A stretch of DNA of 64,000 bases from Bacteroidota bacterium (GCA_029558715.1 JAKQEA010000072.1:1-64000); one strand, 5' to 3'. Counted from the stretch's first letter, positions 15,733 through 25,004 are shown. The notes: a model not told the origin generated them from the sequence alone. Numbers and translations: made by a program.

Positions 15733-16659
15733 TTAATTATTTCGATTTGCTAATAAATATAAAACTGCCATTCTCACCGCCACACCGTTCTCCACCTGCT
15801 GTAAGATAATGGATTGTTTGCTGTCTGCCACATCACTATCCAGTTCCACTCCCCTGTTAATAGGGCCAGGATGCATGATCACAATTTCTTTATGCAGGCT
15901 ATCAAGTAATTGCCGGTTGATGCCATAGGCAAGACTATATTCTCTTAATGAAGAAAACAGTACCTGGTTCTGTCTTTCCAATTGAATTCTTAATACGTTT
16001 GCGACATCACACCATTCCAGTGCTTCTTTCAGGTTGTAATTTACCGTTACACCTAATGCTTCGCTGATATATTTCGGTATTAGTGTGGGAGGGCCGCAAA
16101 CAGTTACTTTTGCCCCCATTTTATTCAACAGGTAAATATTACTCTGTGCCACACGGCTGTGCATGATATCGCCGATAATAGCAACTTTTCTTCCTTCCAG
16201 CGACCCCGTTTTCTCTTTTATGGAAAATGCATCCAGTAAAGCCTGGGTCGGATGCTCATTAATCCCGTCTCCGGCATTAATAATAGCAGCCGGAATATGT
16301 TGAGACAAAAAATGAGGTGCTCCGCTGGCACTATGCCTCATCACCACCATATCAACCTTCATAGATAAAATATTATTAACCGTATCCAGCAGTGTTTCTC
16401 CTTTCGCTGCAGAGGATGAAGAAGCTGCAAAATTGATGGTGTCAGCACTAAGTCTTTTTTCAGCCAACTCAAAGGAAAACCTTGTGCGGGTGGAATTTTC
16501 ATAAAACAAATTCACAATTGTCACATCCCGAAGTGAAGGCACTTTTTTTACTGGTCTTTGTAATACTTCTTTGAATTGTTCTGCTGTTGACAGAATGAGG
16601 GATATATCTTCCTGAGTCAGGTTTTTAATGCCCAGCAGATGACGAGTGGATAGTTGCAT
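15733..16659 (-). CDS. pyrB: Aspartate carbamoyltransferase catalytic subunit
   Basis: The enzyme makes carbamoyl-aspartate, the committed pyrimidine step. The 308-residue product has the carbamoyl-phosphate motif NSTRTRFSFELA near residue 55. It also carries GDGINEHPTQALLDAFSIKE near residue 130, the aspartate loop KIAIIGD-like VAIIGDIMHSRVAQSN and the HPGPINRGVE motif near residue 265. No pyrI regulatory chain is adjacent. It lies 45 bases downstream of pyrR on the same strand, a common pyr operon arrangement. Confidence 0.96.
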   Translation of the reverse strand: MQLSTRHLLGIKNLTQEDISLILSTAEQFKEVLQRPVKKVPSLRDVTIVNLFYENSTRTRFSFELAEKRLSADTINFAASSSSAAKGETLLDTVNNILSMKVDMVVMRHSASGAPHFLSQHIPAAIINAGDGINEHPTQALLDAFSIKEKTGSLEGRKVAIIGDIMHSRVAQSNIYLLNKMGAKVTVCGPPTLIPKYISEALGVTVNYNLKEALEWCDVANVLRIQLERQNQVLFSSLREYSLAYGINRQLLDSLHKEIVIMHPGPINRGVELDSDVADSKQSIILQQVENGVAVRMAVLYLLANRNN

Positions 16660-16704
16660 TAAAAGGCGAAATTAGGGTAATTTGTTCATTTTAGACCAAC
16701 AAGC

Positions 16705-17214
16705 TTAGTTGTCTATCAGTACCACCTCATTATTTATGAGTTTCACTTTATCAGTTTTCCTGGTCTCAACAGTGGCCCCAACATAATCTGCCTGGATCGG
16801 GAACTGGCGGTGCTCCTTTCTGTCTATCAATACACAGAGTTCTACTTTGGCTGGCCGGCCATAATCAAGCAACACATCCAGAGCTGCTTTGATAGTGCGA
16901 CCAGTGAAAAGTACATCATCTATCAGCACCACCGTTTTATTTTCGATGGCAAAAGGTATGTTCATCGTATCCGGGGCAAGAATCTCTTTACGGATGTCAT
17001 CCCGGTAAAAGGTAATATCTAACTGGCCATACTGAATTTTCTGAGCAGTACTAATTTGCCGGATGTTGGAAACAATATCATTACCCACCACCACACCGCC
17101 TTGCTGTATCCCAACAAACACTACATCGTTCAAATCGGTATGGCTTTTAATTAACTGATCAGCCAGCTGTCGTACAGTATCAGAAAGTTGTTGTGATGTA
17201 AGAAGAACCTGCAT
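16705..17214 (-). CDS. pyrR: PyrR: bifunctional pyr regulator / uracil phosphoribosyltransferase-type protein
   Basis: The 169-residue product has the PRTase loop VVLIDDVLFTGRTIKAALD near residue 92, the N-terminal FVGIQQGGVVVGNDI segment, and LDITFYRDDIR characteristic of PyrR. In Gram-positives PyrR also binds pyr mRNA to control attenuation. In Bacteroidota that role is less certain and I see no obvious attenuator hairpin in the 45 bases before pyrB. Directly upstream of pyrB. Confidence 0.92.
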   Translation of the reverse strand: MQVLLTSQQLSDTVRQLADQLIKSHTDLNDVVFVGIQQGGVVVGNDIVSNIRQISTAQKIQYGQLDITFYRDDIRKEILAPDTMNIPFAIENKTVVLIDDVLFTGRTIKAALDVLLDYGRPAKVELCVLIDRKEHRQFPIQADYVGATVETRKTDKVKLINNEVVLIDN

Positions 17215-17256
17215 TAGAATAATTTGTTCCGAAGTTACGGCTACAATGGATAAAAA

Positions 17257-17895
17257 CTATTTCTTGGGGCTTACATAGTCTTCCCGGGGAATAATCATGG
17301 TGCCTTTTGGCATAGTAACCCCGAAAGCTCCCCTTTCTACCTTGCCTGCCAATATATGCCAGCCTCTTACCTGGTCAAATACTTCTAATACAAGACCGGG
17401 AAAACCAAAATAATCTAATGGCCCGGCGGGTTTAGGTATCGAGTCCGTAAACCATATCAGGGTTGAGTCATTTTTTTCATTCACATGCAATACTGACCGG
17501 CAACGATATCCCAGGATTTCTTTTGCATCATTTAAAAAAAGCCAGTTCTGGTTCTTAACTGAATCCCGGATGAGGAATTCTTTTCCTTTTGGCCACGCAA
17601 CTTCATGATAATAAAAATTTGTATTGAAATTGTATAAGATGGCATGATGAATAAGCTTATTACCAAAATTCTTGTTCTTTCTCCATGGATCATTCTCCTG
17701 GGGGATACGATACCATAGAGATAAAGAGTCATTGAACACTAATCGGTCGCTAAGCCCCGGCAAGGTACGTCTTCCCACATTTATTGTTATGGTAGACAAC
17801 CTTTCATCATACTTATAAATCACAGAATAACCATCCTGGGCAAAACAAGTTGCAGTTAATAAAAATTGTAGCAGAAAAATAGTCAGACGTATCAA
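17257..17895 (-). CDS. GLPGLI-family secreted protein
   Basis: The 212-residue product begins with a signal peptide (MIRLTIFLLQFLLTATCFAQ). It contains LGYRCRSVLHVN and GPLDYFGFPGLVLEV, the conserved block that names the GLPGLI family, here with FGFPGL in place of GLPGL. The family is restricted to Bacteroidota and has no established function. It starts 6 bases after the stop of pruA, but the intergenic spacing suggests only read-through rather than a shared pathway. Confidence 0.88.
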   Translation of the reverse strand: MIRLTIFLLQFLLTATCFAQDGYSVIYKYDERLSTITINVGRRTLPGLSDRLVFNDSLSLWYRIPQENDPWRKNKNFGNKLIHHAILYNFNTNFYYHEVAWPKGKEFLIRDSVKNQNWLFLNDAKEILGYRCRSVLHVNEKNDSTLIWFTDSIPKPAGPLDYFGFPGLVLEVFDQVRGWHILAGKVERGAFGVTMPKGTMIIPREDYVSPKK

Positions 17896-17901
17896 GACTA
17901 T

Positions 17902-19533
17902 CTATTTTTCCTGCATAAAAGGATATTTGTAATCCACCGGCGGATTAAAGGTTTCCTTGATCGTTCTTGCACTCAACCAACGATACAGATTCAAAATACT
18001 TCCTGCCTTATCATTTGTTCCGCTACCCCTGGCTCCCCCGAAAGGTTGCTGTCCTACTACGGCACCAGTTGGTTTATCATTGATATAAAAATTACCAGCG
18101 GCATTCCGTAGTTTGTTTGTCGCCAGTTCAACAGCATCCCTGTCTCGTGAAATTATTGAACCGGTAAGAGCATAGGGAGAAGTATTATCAACCAGTTCCA
18201 ACGTCTTTTCAAAACTATTTGCCGGGTATATATAAATAGTCAGCACAGGTCCGAAAATCTCTTCACACATAGTAACATACTTCGGGTCTTTTGCCTGTAT
18301 TATAGTTGGCTGAATGAACCAACCATCTTTACTGTCGCATTTTCCGCCTACCCATATTTCTGCTTTAGTATCTTTCTTTGCATTATCAATATACCGTTTG
18401 ATGCTGTTAAAACTCTTTTCATCAATTACGGCATTGATAAAATTGGTAAAATCTTCCACAGTTCCCATTTTAAAACTCTTCACACCTGCTATCAATTTCT
18501 TTTTTACTTCCTCTGCTATATTAGACGGAATATAAGCTCTTGAAGCCGCAGAACATTTTTGTCCCTGGAATTCAAAAGCGCCACGCAGTAATGCAGTAAC
18601 CACTACATCCGGATCAGCACTTTTGTGTGCCAGCACAAAATCCTTCCCTCCTGTTTCACCTACAATCCTTGGATAAGATTTATAATTGGCCATGTTTTTA
18701 CCAATCGTCTCCCACATATTATTGAAAACACCGGTAGACCCGGTAAAGTGGACTCCGGCAAAGTCCCTGTGATTGAAACACACCCTGCCAATGGTGGGCC
18801 CATCTACATAGATCAGGTTGATAACACCATCCGGCAGACCAGCCTCTTTCAGTATTCTCATCGTCATTTGTGCTGAATATACCTGTGTATTAGCCGGCTT
18901 CCATACCACCACGTTACCACACATAGCAGCAGAGGTTGGCAGGTTACCCCCAATAGCTGTAAAATTGAACGGTGTTACCGCCAACACAAATCCTTCCAGC
19001 GGGCGATACTCCATACGATTGTGCATACCAGCACCACTGATGGGTTGTTGCTTATAGATCTCAGATAAAAAGTGAACATTAAACCTGAGAAAATCAATTA
19101 ACTCACATGCTGCGTCTATTTCTGCCTGAAAAGCATTTTTACTCTGCCCCAGCATCGTTGTACCATTCATATATGGACGATACTTTGTTGCCATCAGGTC
19201 AGCTGCTTTCAGAAAAATGCCTGCACGGTTTTCCCAGCTCATATTAGCCCAGCTCTCCTTAGCAGCCAGGGCAGCTTCGATTGCCTGGTGTACATGCTTC
19301 TCTTCTCCTGCATGAAAATAACCCAGTGTATGTTTCTTTTCATGCGGCGGGTGCATGGCTACCTTTTTTCCTGTTCTTACTTCCTTACTGCCGATATACA
19401 TTGGTACATCGATCTCCTGCTTTTTAAGTTCAGTCAATACCTCTTTTAGTCTTTTCTTCTCCGGGGAACCGGGTGCATAAGTTAAAACCGGTTCATTAAC
19501 AGGCATGGGATATGAAAATGTTCCAAAACTCAT
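17902..19533 (-). CDS. pruA: L-glutamate gamma-semialdehyde dehydrogenase (delta-1-pyrroline-5-carboxylate dehydrogenase)
   Basis: The enzyme oxidises glutamate semialdehyde to glutamate with NAD in proline breakdown. The 543-residue product has the aldehyde-dehydrogenase glutamate motif VGETGGKDFVLAH near residue 293, the catalytic cysteine in FQGQKCSAASRAYIP near 330, and the NFYINDKPTGAVVGQQPFGG segment typical of the P5C dehydrogenase group. No fused proline dehydrogenase domain is present, as usual for the 1-pyrroline-5-carboxylate type found in Bacteroidota and eukaryotes. Confidence 0.95.
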   Translation of the reverse strand: MSFGTFSYPMPVNEPVLTYAPGSPEKKRLKEVLTELKKQEIDVPMYIGSKEVRTGKKVAMHPPHEKKHTLGYFHAGEEKHVHQAIEAALAAKESWANMSWENRAGIFLKAADLMATKYRPYMNGTTMLGQSKNAFQAEIDAACELIDFLRFNVHFLSEIYKQQPISGAGMHNRMEYRPLEGFVLAVTPFNFTAIGGNLPTSAAMCGNVVVWKPANTQVYSAQMTMRILKEAGLPDGVINLIYVDGPTIGRVCFNHRDFAGVHFTGSTGVFNNMWETIGKNMANYKSYPRIVGETGGKDFVLAHKSADPDVVVTALLRGAFEFQGQKCSAASRAYIPSNIAEEVKKKLIAGVKSFKMGTVEDFTNFINAVIDEKSFNSIKRYIDNAKKDTKAEIWVGGKCDSKDGWFIQPTIIQAKDPKYVTMCEEIFGPVLTIYIYPANSFEKTLELVDNTSPYALTGSIISRDRDAVELATNKLRNAAGNFYINDKPTGAVVGQQPFGGARGSGTNDKAGSILNLYRWLSARTIKETFNPPVDYKYPFMQEK

Positions 19534-19540
19534 AAATAAT

Positions 19541-20086
19541 AATTTGAAGATTTGATAATTTGCCGATTGGCTAATGTGTCTTGTTTTTAGAAGAGGCTAT
19601 TATTTTTGACAATACCCTGATTATTAATGAGCAATCATCCAGCAGTTCCTTACAATCCGGATAATCATCTGACTTATCACAAAGCAACAACCAATATTCA
19701 GTTTCGTCTGCCTCTTTAGCTGCAATTTTCATTTTATGAATAAAATCAGGTTTACTTTCCGCATTTTGCGCCTCCCGAACATTAGCTCCTACACTTGTAC
19801 CAGATTTTAATAGTTGTGTTGCCAGAACGAATTTTTTCCCTTTTTCAAGTAATTCTGTGTACTTAATAATCTTCAAGGCAAAATCAAAAGTAAGTTCAAC
19901 AATCAAATTCTTTTCCTTATTTCCTTGCATGGGAAATGATTTGCAGATTTGATGATTTGGTTATTAATGAAAATCAAAATTAATATTTTTTACACTCTAA
20001 ATTATTTTCAAGATTTTACTTTCAAACTAACCATTACAATTACCATTATCACATTTCCAAATCGTTAAATCGTCAAATCAGCTTTT
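19541..20086. repeat. Inverted and direct gatttga-type repeats bounding the four-helix-bundle gene
   Basis: The left flank (19541-19578) is built of aatttgaagatttgataatttg and ends gattggctaatgtg. The right outer flank (20049-20086), read on the opposite strand, gives gctgatttgacgatttaacg followed by gatttggaaatgtg, an imperfect inverted copy. A direct copy (gatttgcagatttgatgatttgg...taatg) lies just outside the gene's start at 19938-19969. The right-hand copy begins exactly at the prfB stop codon. Confidence 0.6.
19571..19930 (-). CDS. Four-helix-bundle protein (S23/23S rRNA intervening-sequence protein family)
   Basis: The 119-residue product has the family layout: ELTFDFALKIIKYTELLE, then LATQLLKSGTSVGANVREAQNAES, then FIHKMKIAAKEADETEYWL, and a terminal helix with RVLSKIIASSK. 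The family was first found encoded within 23S rRNA intervening sequences and forms a pentameric four-helix bundle related to the diversity-generating-element protein Avd; its function is unknown. Full length here. The gene is wrapped in AT-rich repeats (19541-19578, 19936-19969, 20049-20086) and lies between pruA and prfB, suggesting a small mobile or cassette-like insertion. Confidence 0.88.
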   Translation of the reverse strand: MQGNKEKNLIVELTFDFALKIIKYTELLEKGKKFVLATQLLKSGTSVGANVREAQNAESKPDFIHKMKIAAKEADETEYWLLLCDKSDDYPDCKELLDDCSLIIRVLSKIIASSKNKTH

Positions 20087-21170
20087 AGTTTCTTTTTCAC
20101 TCATCAGGTAAGCTTTGATAAATCCATCCAGTTCACCATCCATCACCGGCTGCACATTTCCCACTTCATAATCGGTACGGTGATCCTTTATCATTTTGTA
20201 TGGATGGAAAACATAGCTTCTTATCTGGCTGCCCCACTCAATCTTTTTCTTGGTGCTATTCACTGCATCTTTCAGTTCATTTCTTTTTCTCAGCTCTTCC
20301 TCATATAACCGGCTCTTCAGCATGGTCATTGCTTTTTCCCGGTTGCCCAATTGTGACCGCTCGGTTTGGCAAACTACCACAATACCTGTCGGGATATGTG
20401 TAAGCATCACTTTTGTTTCTACTTTATTTACATTCTGTCCGCCGGCGCCGCCGCTTCTCGCTGTTTCCATTTTCACATCTGCATCTTTTACCTCAATATT
20501 AATCGTATCGTCTACCAGCGGATATACAAACACGGAACAAAAAGAAGTATGTCTTCTCGCATTACTGTCAAAAGGTGAAATTCGAACCAATCGATGTACA
20601 CCACTTTCTGCTTTCAGAAAACCATAGGCAAATTCTCCGTCAAACTGAAGTGTGCATGTTTTTATGCCGGCCCCATCCCCCCATACCCAATCCAGCTCTG
20701 TTACCTTCCAGCCCTGCTTTTCACCGTACATTCTGTACATACGGGCCAGCATTTCTGCCCAGTCCTGGCTTTCTGTACCACCAGCGCCGGAATTTATCTG
20801 CAATACTGCAGGTAATTCATCTTCTGGTTCATTTAATGTGGCTTTAAACTCTGCATCATCTAACAGATCAAGTGCCTTTTGGTAAGCTTCTTTTGTCTCC
20901 TCTTCGGTAGCATCCCCAGCTTTCCAAAACTCAAACAGCACGGCAAAATCCTCTACTCCTGTCTCAGCAGTTTCATAAAGCTTTACCCAATACTCATTCA
21001 GCTTGATATTTTTAAGAATTTCCGTCGCCCTTTTATTATCATCCCAAAAACCGGGGCTTAGAGAAAGTTGCTTGTCTTCGGCTATCTTTTGTTGTCGGTT
21101 ACCGACGTCAAAGAAACCTCCTTATCCCGGCAATGCGGGACCGCATATCCTGTAATTTTTCCTGTGTCAT
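20078..21170 (-). CDS. prfB: Peptide chain release factor 2, expressed by programmed +1 frameshifting
   Basis: RF2 reads UGA and UAA stop codons. The main frame holds the GGQ peptidyl-hydrolysis motif in [17 protein letters not shown] and the SPF-type anticodon tripeptide in [16 protein letters not shown]. The first 20 codons, from ATG 21170 ([20 protein letters not shown]), lie in another frame and end at TGA 21108-21110 within CTTTGAC. A +1 shift there joins [14 protein letters not shown] and the rest, giving about 363 residues, normal for RF2. Low RF2 lets the ribosome pause at the TGA and shift, so the protein controls its own level. This is not a pseudogene. Confidence 0.96.
21107..21122 (-). 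promoter_or_regulatory. prfB programmed +1 frameshift site
   Basis: On the minus strand the order is AGGAGG (complement of 21117-21122), TTT, CTT (21111-21113), TGA (21108-21110), C. This matches the canonical RF2 recoding signal: an internal Shine-Dalgarno three bases before the CTT slippery codon and a poorly terminating TGAC. The presence of a perfect AGGAGG is notable because Bacteroidota generally do not use strong Shine-Dalgarno sequences for initiation. Confidence 0.95.
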
Positions 21171-21307
21171 GGCTGCAAAGGTAAGGGAAAGCAAACAGTT
21201 GGGATGTACAGGCAACTGAATGAATGCTCAGCTGAGTTTTCCTTTTCCATCAAAGAACTTTTCCTGAACTTTAATGTTCTAACTTTCGAAACAAAATCCC
21301 AGATATA

Positions 21308-22144
21308 ATGAAAAAGTATTTTTTTATTCTTACAACAGCGTTTACATTATTACTTACTTCCTGTAACGAGGAAGGCAAAAAAAAGGAGGCTGAAATGAAA
21401 GAACCAAAAATGAGAGAAGAAAATGTTACCTACTCCCCTTCTGATATCAGGGATAGTCTCGTAATGGACGGCTTTGTAGCCTGGGATGAAAATATCGAAG
21501 GGAAACGACCGGCCGTACTGGTGGTACATGAATGGTGGGGAATGAATGACTATGTAAAAATGAGGGTAAGAGAATTGGCTAAACTTGGTTATATAGCTAT
21601 GGCAATTGATATGTATGGAAACGGTAAAAGAGCTGATAATCCAACTGATGCTGGCAACCTGGCAATGCCCTTTTACCAAAACCCACAAATGGCAAAACAG
21701 CGGTTTGATGCTGCTGTAGAAACTCTTAAAGCATACAAACAGGCAGATGCCTCTAAAATGGCAGCCATTGGGTATTGTTTTGGCGGCACGCAGGTTTTAA
21801 ATATGGCTAATATGGGAGAAGATCTTGTGGCTGTGGTAAGTTTTCATGGCGGATTAAAAGTAGTAACACCGGATAAAAGCAAACTCAAAGCACAGGTATT
21901 GGTTTGTCATGGAGGAGCCGATCCATTTGTCCCCCAGGCAGAAGTTGATATGTTTAAAAAACAAATGGATTCAATTGGTGCCAGGTACACCTTTAAAACC
22001 TACGAAGGTGCCACCCACGCCTTCAGCAACCCGGACGCCACTGCAAATGGTCAAAAATTCAATATTCCTATTGCATATAACGCAGCAGCTGATACCGCAT
22101 CATGGAAAGATATGAGGGATTTTTTTGGAACAGTTTTTAAATAG
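21308..22144 (+). CDS. Dienelactone hydrolase-family lipoprotein
   Basis: The 278-residue product begins MKKYFFILTTAFTLLLTSC, a lipoprotein signal. The alpha/beta-hydrolase part carries the dienelactone-hydrolase triad: cysteine nucleophile in IGYCFGGTQVL near residue 157, aspartate in HGGADPFVP near 204, histidine in EGATHAFSNP near 238, plus VLVVHEWWGMNDYV near 75. The family cleaves cyclic esters or related small substrates; membrane anchoring in the envelope and the true substrate are open. A terminator follows. Confidence 0.9.
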   Translation: MKKYFFILTTAFTLLLTSCNEEGKKKEAEMKEPKMREENVTYSPSDIRDSLVMDGFVAWDENIEGKRPAVLVVHEWWGMNDYVKMRVRELAKLGYIAMAIDMYGNGKRADNPTDAGNLAMPFYQNPQMAKQRFDAAVETLKAYKQADASKMAAIGYCFGGTQVLNMANMGEDLVAVVSFHGGLKVVTPDKSKLKAQVLVCHGGADPFVPQAEVDMFKKQMDSIGARYTFKTYEGATHAFSNPDATANGQKFNIPIAYNAAADTASWKDMRDFFGTVFK

Positions 22145-22166
22145 TAGTTTTCCTATTCAAAAGACA

Positions 22167-22192
22167 AGCCCGGCATGTACCGGGCTTTTTTT
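22167..22192 (+). terminator. Intrinsic terminator after the dienelactone hydrolase gene
   Basis: AGCCCGG (22167-22173) pairs with CCGGGCT (22180-22186) around a 6-base loop and is followed by a run of T to 22192. Confidence 0.92.
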
Positions 22193-22337
22193 ATTCACGA
22201 AGTATATATAAAACGCTTACAATCATCGCTCATGCACAAAATACGATGCAGGATTCACGAAAAAATACTTAGTAAAGCTATGAATTACAAAAAGTAGTTT
22301 TTATTTTGTCGTCCCTTTGGACGTAAAACGAATCCCT

Positions 22338-23048
22338 TTGAAAAAAGTAATATTATCACTCTTTGCTGGTAGTCTCTTCCTGTCATCTTGCAAAAAAGAA
22401 AGCTTCGTTACCCCGGAAACGGAAGAACCTTGCTTACTTCAAACTTTTAATCCAGCCGGCCGATCCTATTCATCCGATTCGCTTGTTTCATTTGAGTGTA
22501 CTTCAAAATTTTGCGGCCTGATGCCTATGAGTACAAGAAACTTCTGGATCTATGAAGATTCCGTCTTTACTGATGGTGTTTTTTCTCATATACAATATGA
22601 CACACTTCGATTTAGCAAAACATGGAAAACATTGAGCGATGAACTGGTATGGTGGGAAAGTAATATCTCAGTTGGTCTTCCTGAAAAATTGTATGCTAAT
22701 GATTCCGCTCTCTTCAAAATGGAAGATCGTTTATTTACTCCGGGTGTAACGGATGCCAAAAAAGAATACAGCCTTTTCCCGGGTGATTCACTTCGCTACC
22801 TGGCCAGTTTTGAAGATGCCGCAGCAATGGGCAGGTCATTGAAAATACAAGAAAAAATTACCACCCCGGCCGGGTCATTTGCAGATTATATTTATTTCGA
22901 GAAAAATGCCCGTAATTACCGTAAAGACCAGGTTTATTTCAAACCCGGCATTGGGGTGATCAGGTATATACAGGAAAAAGCTCCGATGGGTTTTCCGCAA
23001 ATAAAACTGCAGCAGGTCTCCACGCTAATTGCCTATCACATTGAGTGA
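22338..23048 (+). CDS. Lipoprotein of unknown function
   Basis: Starting at TTG 22338 the product (about 236 residues) reads MKKVILSLFAGSLFLSSCKKE, a clear lipoprotein signal; the in-frame TTG seven codons earlier would put charged residues ahead of it. There is no ATG in the vicinity. The mature protein contains aromatic-rich beta segments (RNFWIYEDSVFTDG, YSLFPGDSLRYLASF) and ends with GIGVIRYIQEKAPMGFPQ. No family is recognised with confidence. It is a single gene after a terminator. Confidence 0.75.
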   Translation: MKKVILSLFAGSLFLSSCKKESFVTPETEEPCLLQTFNPAGRSYSSDSLVSFECTSKFCGLMPMSTRNFWIYEDSVFTDGVFSHIQYDTLRFSKTWKTLSDELVWWESNISVGLPEKLYANDSALFKMEDRLFTPGVTDAKKEYSLFPGDSLRYLASFEDAAAMGRSLKIQEKITTPAGSFADYIYFEKNARNYRKDQVYFKPGIGVIRYIQEKAPMGFPQIKLQQVSTLIAYHIE

Positions 23049-23115
23049 TCCGGATTGATCTTATCAATCTGGCATTTCTCTCTATTGCTTTACCTGGGAC
23101 GATAAGGGTAAATAA

Positions 23116-23937
23116 TCAATCAGCGATTTTCCTGGCCAGTTCCTTCAACATCAGGGCATATTCAGCACTATAACTCTTCAATTCTTTTGGAGTATCAAAT
23201 TTGGCACGGTTAAAAGCGCCTTTCAAAAAATAATAAGCCATCTCTGCCTGTTCGGGAGAATAGAAAAGTGAAGTGAATTTGCTCTCCGTATCAAATTTTT
23301 TCAACCCTATCCCATGCTGGTAAAAATTAACCGGTAATATTACTCTCCCGGGAATAAAATAAGAAGACTCATCAGCTATCAATTGAAAGTAAATTGAATA
23401 ATATTCAAGTACCTGTACCAATCTCTTCTTAAGTTCATCGTCTGACTCAGACTTTAGTGGTTTCCTTCTCCACTCATTCATTGCAGGAGTGAATAGCTGA
23501 GTTGCATATCCATCTTCGATTTTTTTCAGATGCCAGATAAGTTTTATTTTCTCTCCGCCTGAATTAACGATTTCAGTCAACTGGAGGATATCATCTTTCA
23601 ACCCGGTAAAAGTAGATTTAAAATTATCAAACCCCCTTCCTCCATCATAAACAAGTACATTTTCGTTCTCTTTTGTTCCCCATCGACCTTTAATGTCTAT
23701 ACTGTCCAGCTGGCTAAACTCACCATTAGGAGAAAAGCTGACCAGTTTCAAACACTTAAGCCCGGTTAAAGAATCCTGTATTGCAGCATATACTTTTTCC
23801 TGCTCATCACTTACCAGTACATCTTCAGGATATAAAACAAACCAATTGCCCGTTAGCGCCTTCTGTACATCAGTATGCTCATCGGCCTGGTTACAGGCAA
23901 TTGCAAGGGTTAAGAAAAATAGAATGACATATCGCAT
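23116..23937 (-). CDS. Lipoprotein of unknown function
   Basis: From ATG 23937 the 273-residue product starts MRYVILFFLTLAIACNQ, a lipoprotein signal; a start nine codons upstream would bury the signal. The first half (LTGNWFVLYPEDVLVSDEQ, GEFSQLDSIDIKGRW, VLVYDGGRGFDNF, ILQLTEI) resembles a lipocalin-like/calycin strand pattern of the kind that opens G-NW. The second half is helical (SPEQAEMAYYFLKGAFNRAK) and ends in a lysine-rich helix. The fold suggestion is weak and no function is assigned. Confidence 0.72.
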   Translation of the reverse strand: MRYVILFFLTLAIACNQADEHTDVQKALTGNWFVLYPEDVLVSDEQEKVYAAIQDSLTGLKCLKLVSFSPNGEFSQLDSIDIKGRWGTKENENVLVYDGGRGFDNFKSTFTGLKDDILQLTEIVNSGGEKIKLIWHLKKIEDGYATQLFTPAMNEWRRKPLKSESDDELKKRLVQVLEYYSIYFQLIADESSYFIPGRVILPVNFYQHGIGLKKFDTESKFTSLFYSPEQAEMAYYFLKGAFNRAKFDTPKELKSYSAEYALMLKELARKIAD

Positions 23938-23949
23938 ACTGCAAATATA

Positions 23950-23978
23950 AAAGTCCCCCTGCAATGCAGGAGGACTTT
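23950..23978 (-). terminator. Intrinsic terminator of the 23998-24909 lipoprotein gene
   Basis: AAAGTCCCCCTGC (23950-23962) pairs with GCAGGAGGACTTT (23966-23978), one mismatch, three-base loop. It lies between two minus-strand genes; on that strand the stem runs into TTTTATATTT. Confidence 0.75.
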
Positions 23979-23997
23979 GAGTACCAGTTCATAGAGA

Positions 23998-24909
23998 TTA
24001 AGGTAAGGTTATCAGTCTTTGGTTGTTTCCATTATTCCATGTAAGCATTGCTTTGTTATCGCAATTACCATTATTCGGTGCACCATAATCAAGGAATAAA
24101 ACTCTGCTGTTTATTTTAATTTTCAGTACACCATTGCTGATCCAGGGACAAATTACTTTCTTGATCAAAGGAGATTCAGTATTCAGGTTAATCGTCAATC
24201 CACCATTAAATTCTGTTTTTGATCTTCCTTCAATGCTGTATACATCATCCCGTATCGGGCGGGTAGCGCCTCCTTCAACCTGCTTTACATATTTAATACC
24301 ATCATATTTATACCCTCTTCCGTTAGGGAAAGTAACTTTACCTCCCACCACTTGTACAGTAAATTTAATATTACTATTCTGGCTCAGGTTACTCACTACT
24401 TTCGTTCCTTCAATATGGGCACGGTTCAGGTAAAAATCAACAAAGGTGATAGTCATTACAGCACCCGGCCTGCGGATAGGTGCAGTCAGGTGAATAACAA
24501 TAGCACCCCTGCGGTATTTTCCATCTGCACAAAGGCAACCGTTAGGTCCAAAATCGATGGTAATTGTTTTTGGATAAGTGCTGTCGTTGGGTGACACTGT
24601 AATTTCAGCGCAGGGGCCAAGACGTAAACGTAATTCAGCAAACGGAACAAGGCGGCCGCTTTCTGTTCCTGAGCGACCATACATGCTCACATCTCCTTCT
24701 TCTTCTGCAGCTACCATACTCACATCCTCTACGTCATCAAAGCTGGCTTCCGCCTGGCTGCTTTCATCAGATAAATTTGTAGCTTCTTCTTCAGTTAATG
24801 TATCAGTTGTGCTTGAAAGGCTGCTTTCTTTCTGACAGGAAATCAGGAAAGCAGATAATAACACTGCAAAGGCAGCGATTGTGATCCGGTTAAGTGATAA
24901 AGTTTTCAT
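23998..24909 (-). CDS. Bacteroidota lipoprotein with acidic linker, unknown function
   Basis: The 303-residue product begins MKTLSLNRITIAAFAVLLSA and has cysteine in FLISCQKES. A long acidic, low-complexity linker follows (about residues 35-80; TLTEEEATNLSDESSQAEAS), then a beta-rich domain with PCAEITVSPND, TITIDFGPNGCLCADGKYRRG and several cysteines. Proteins of this make-up are frequent in Chitinophagaceae without an assigned role. The NGC-x-C pattern may form disulfides in the periplasm or on the surface. Own terminator downstream. Confidence 0.78.
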   Translation of the reverse strand: MKTLSLNRITIAAFAVLLSAFLISCQKESSLSSTTDTLTEEEATNLSDESSQAEASFDDVEDVSMVAAEEEGDVSMYGRSGTESGRLVPFAELRLRLGPCAEITVSPNDSTYPKTITIDFGPNGCLCADGKYRRGAIVIHLTAPIRRPGAVMTITFVDFYLNRAHIEGTKVVSNLSQNSNIKFTVQVVGGKVTFPNGRGYKYDGIKYVKQVEGGATRPIRDDVYSIEGRSKTEFNGGLTINLNTESPLIKKVICPWISNGVLKIKINSRVLFLDYGAPNNGNCDNKAMLTWNNGNNQRLITLP

Positions 24910-25004
24910 GGCTATACTTTTTGTTTATAAATTATTAACGCAACTTTGGAACTGAGTGGCGCAAGAAAGTTTAAAGACCATAATAAATTTTATTTTCCTC
25001 CCCG

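Noticed and set aside
20078-21170. prfB as a pseudogene because of the in-frame TGA at 21108-21110
   Set aside because: The TGA lies in a perfect AGGAGG...CTTTGAC recoding context and the two frames join into a full-length RF2.
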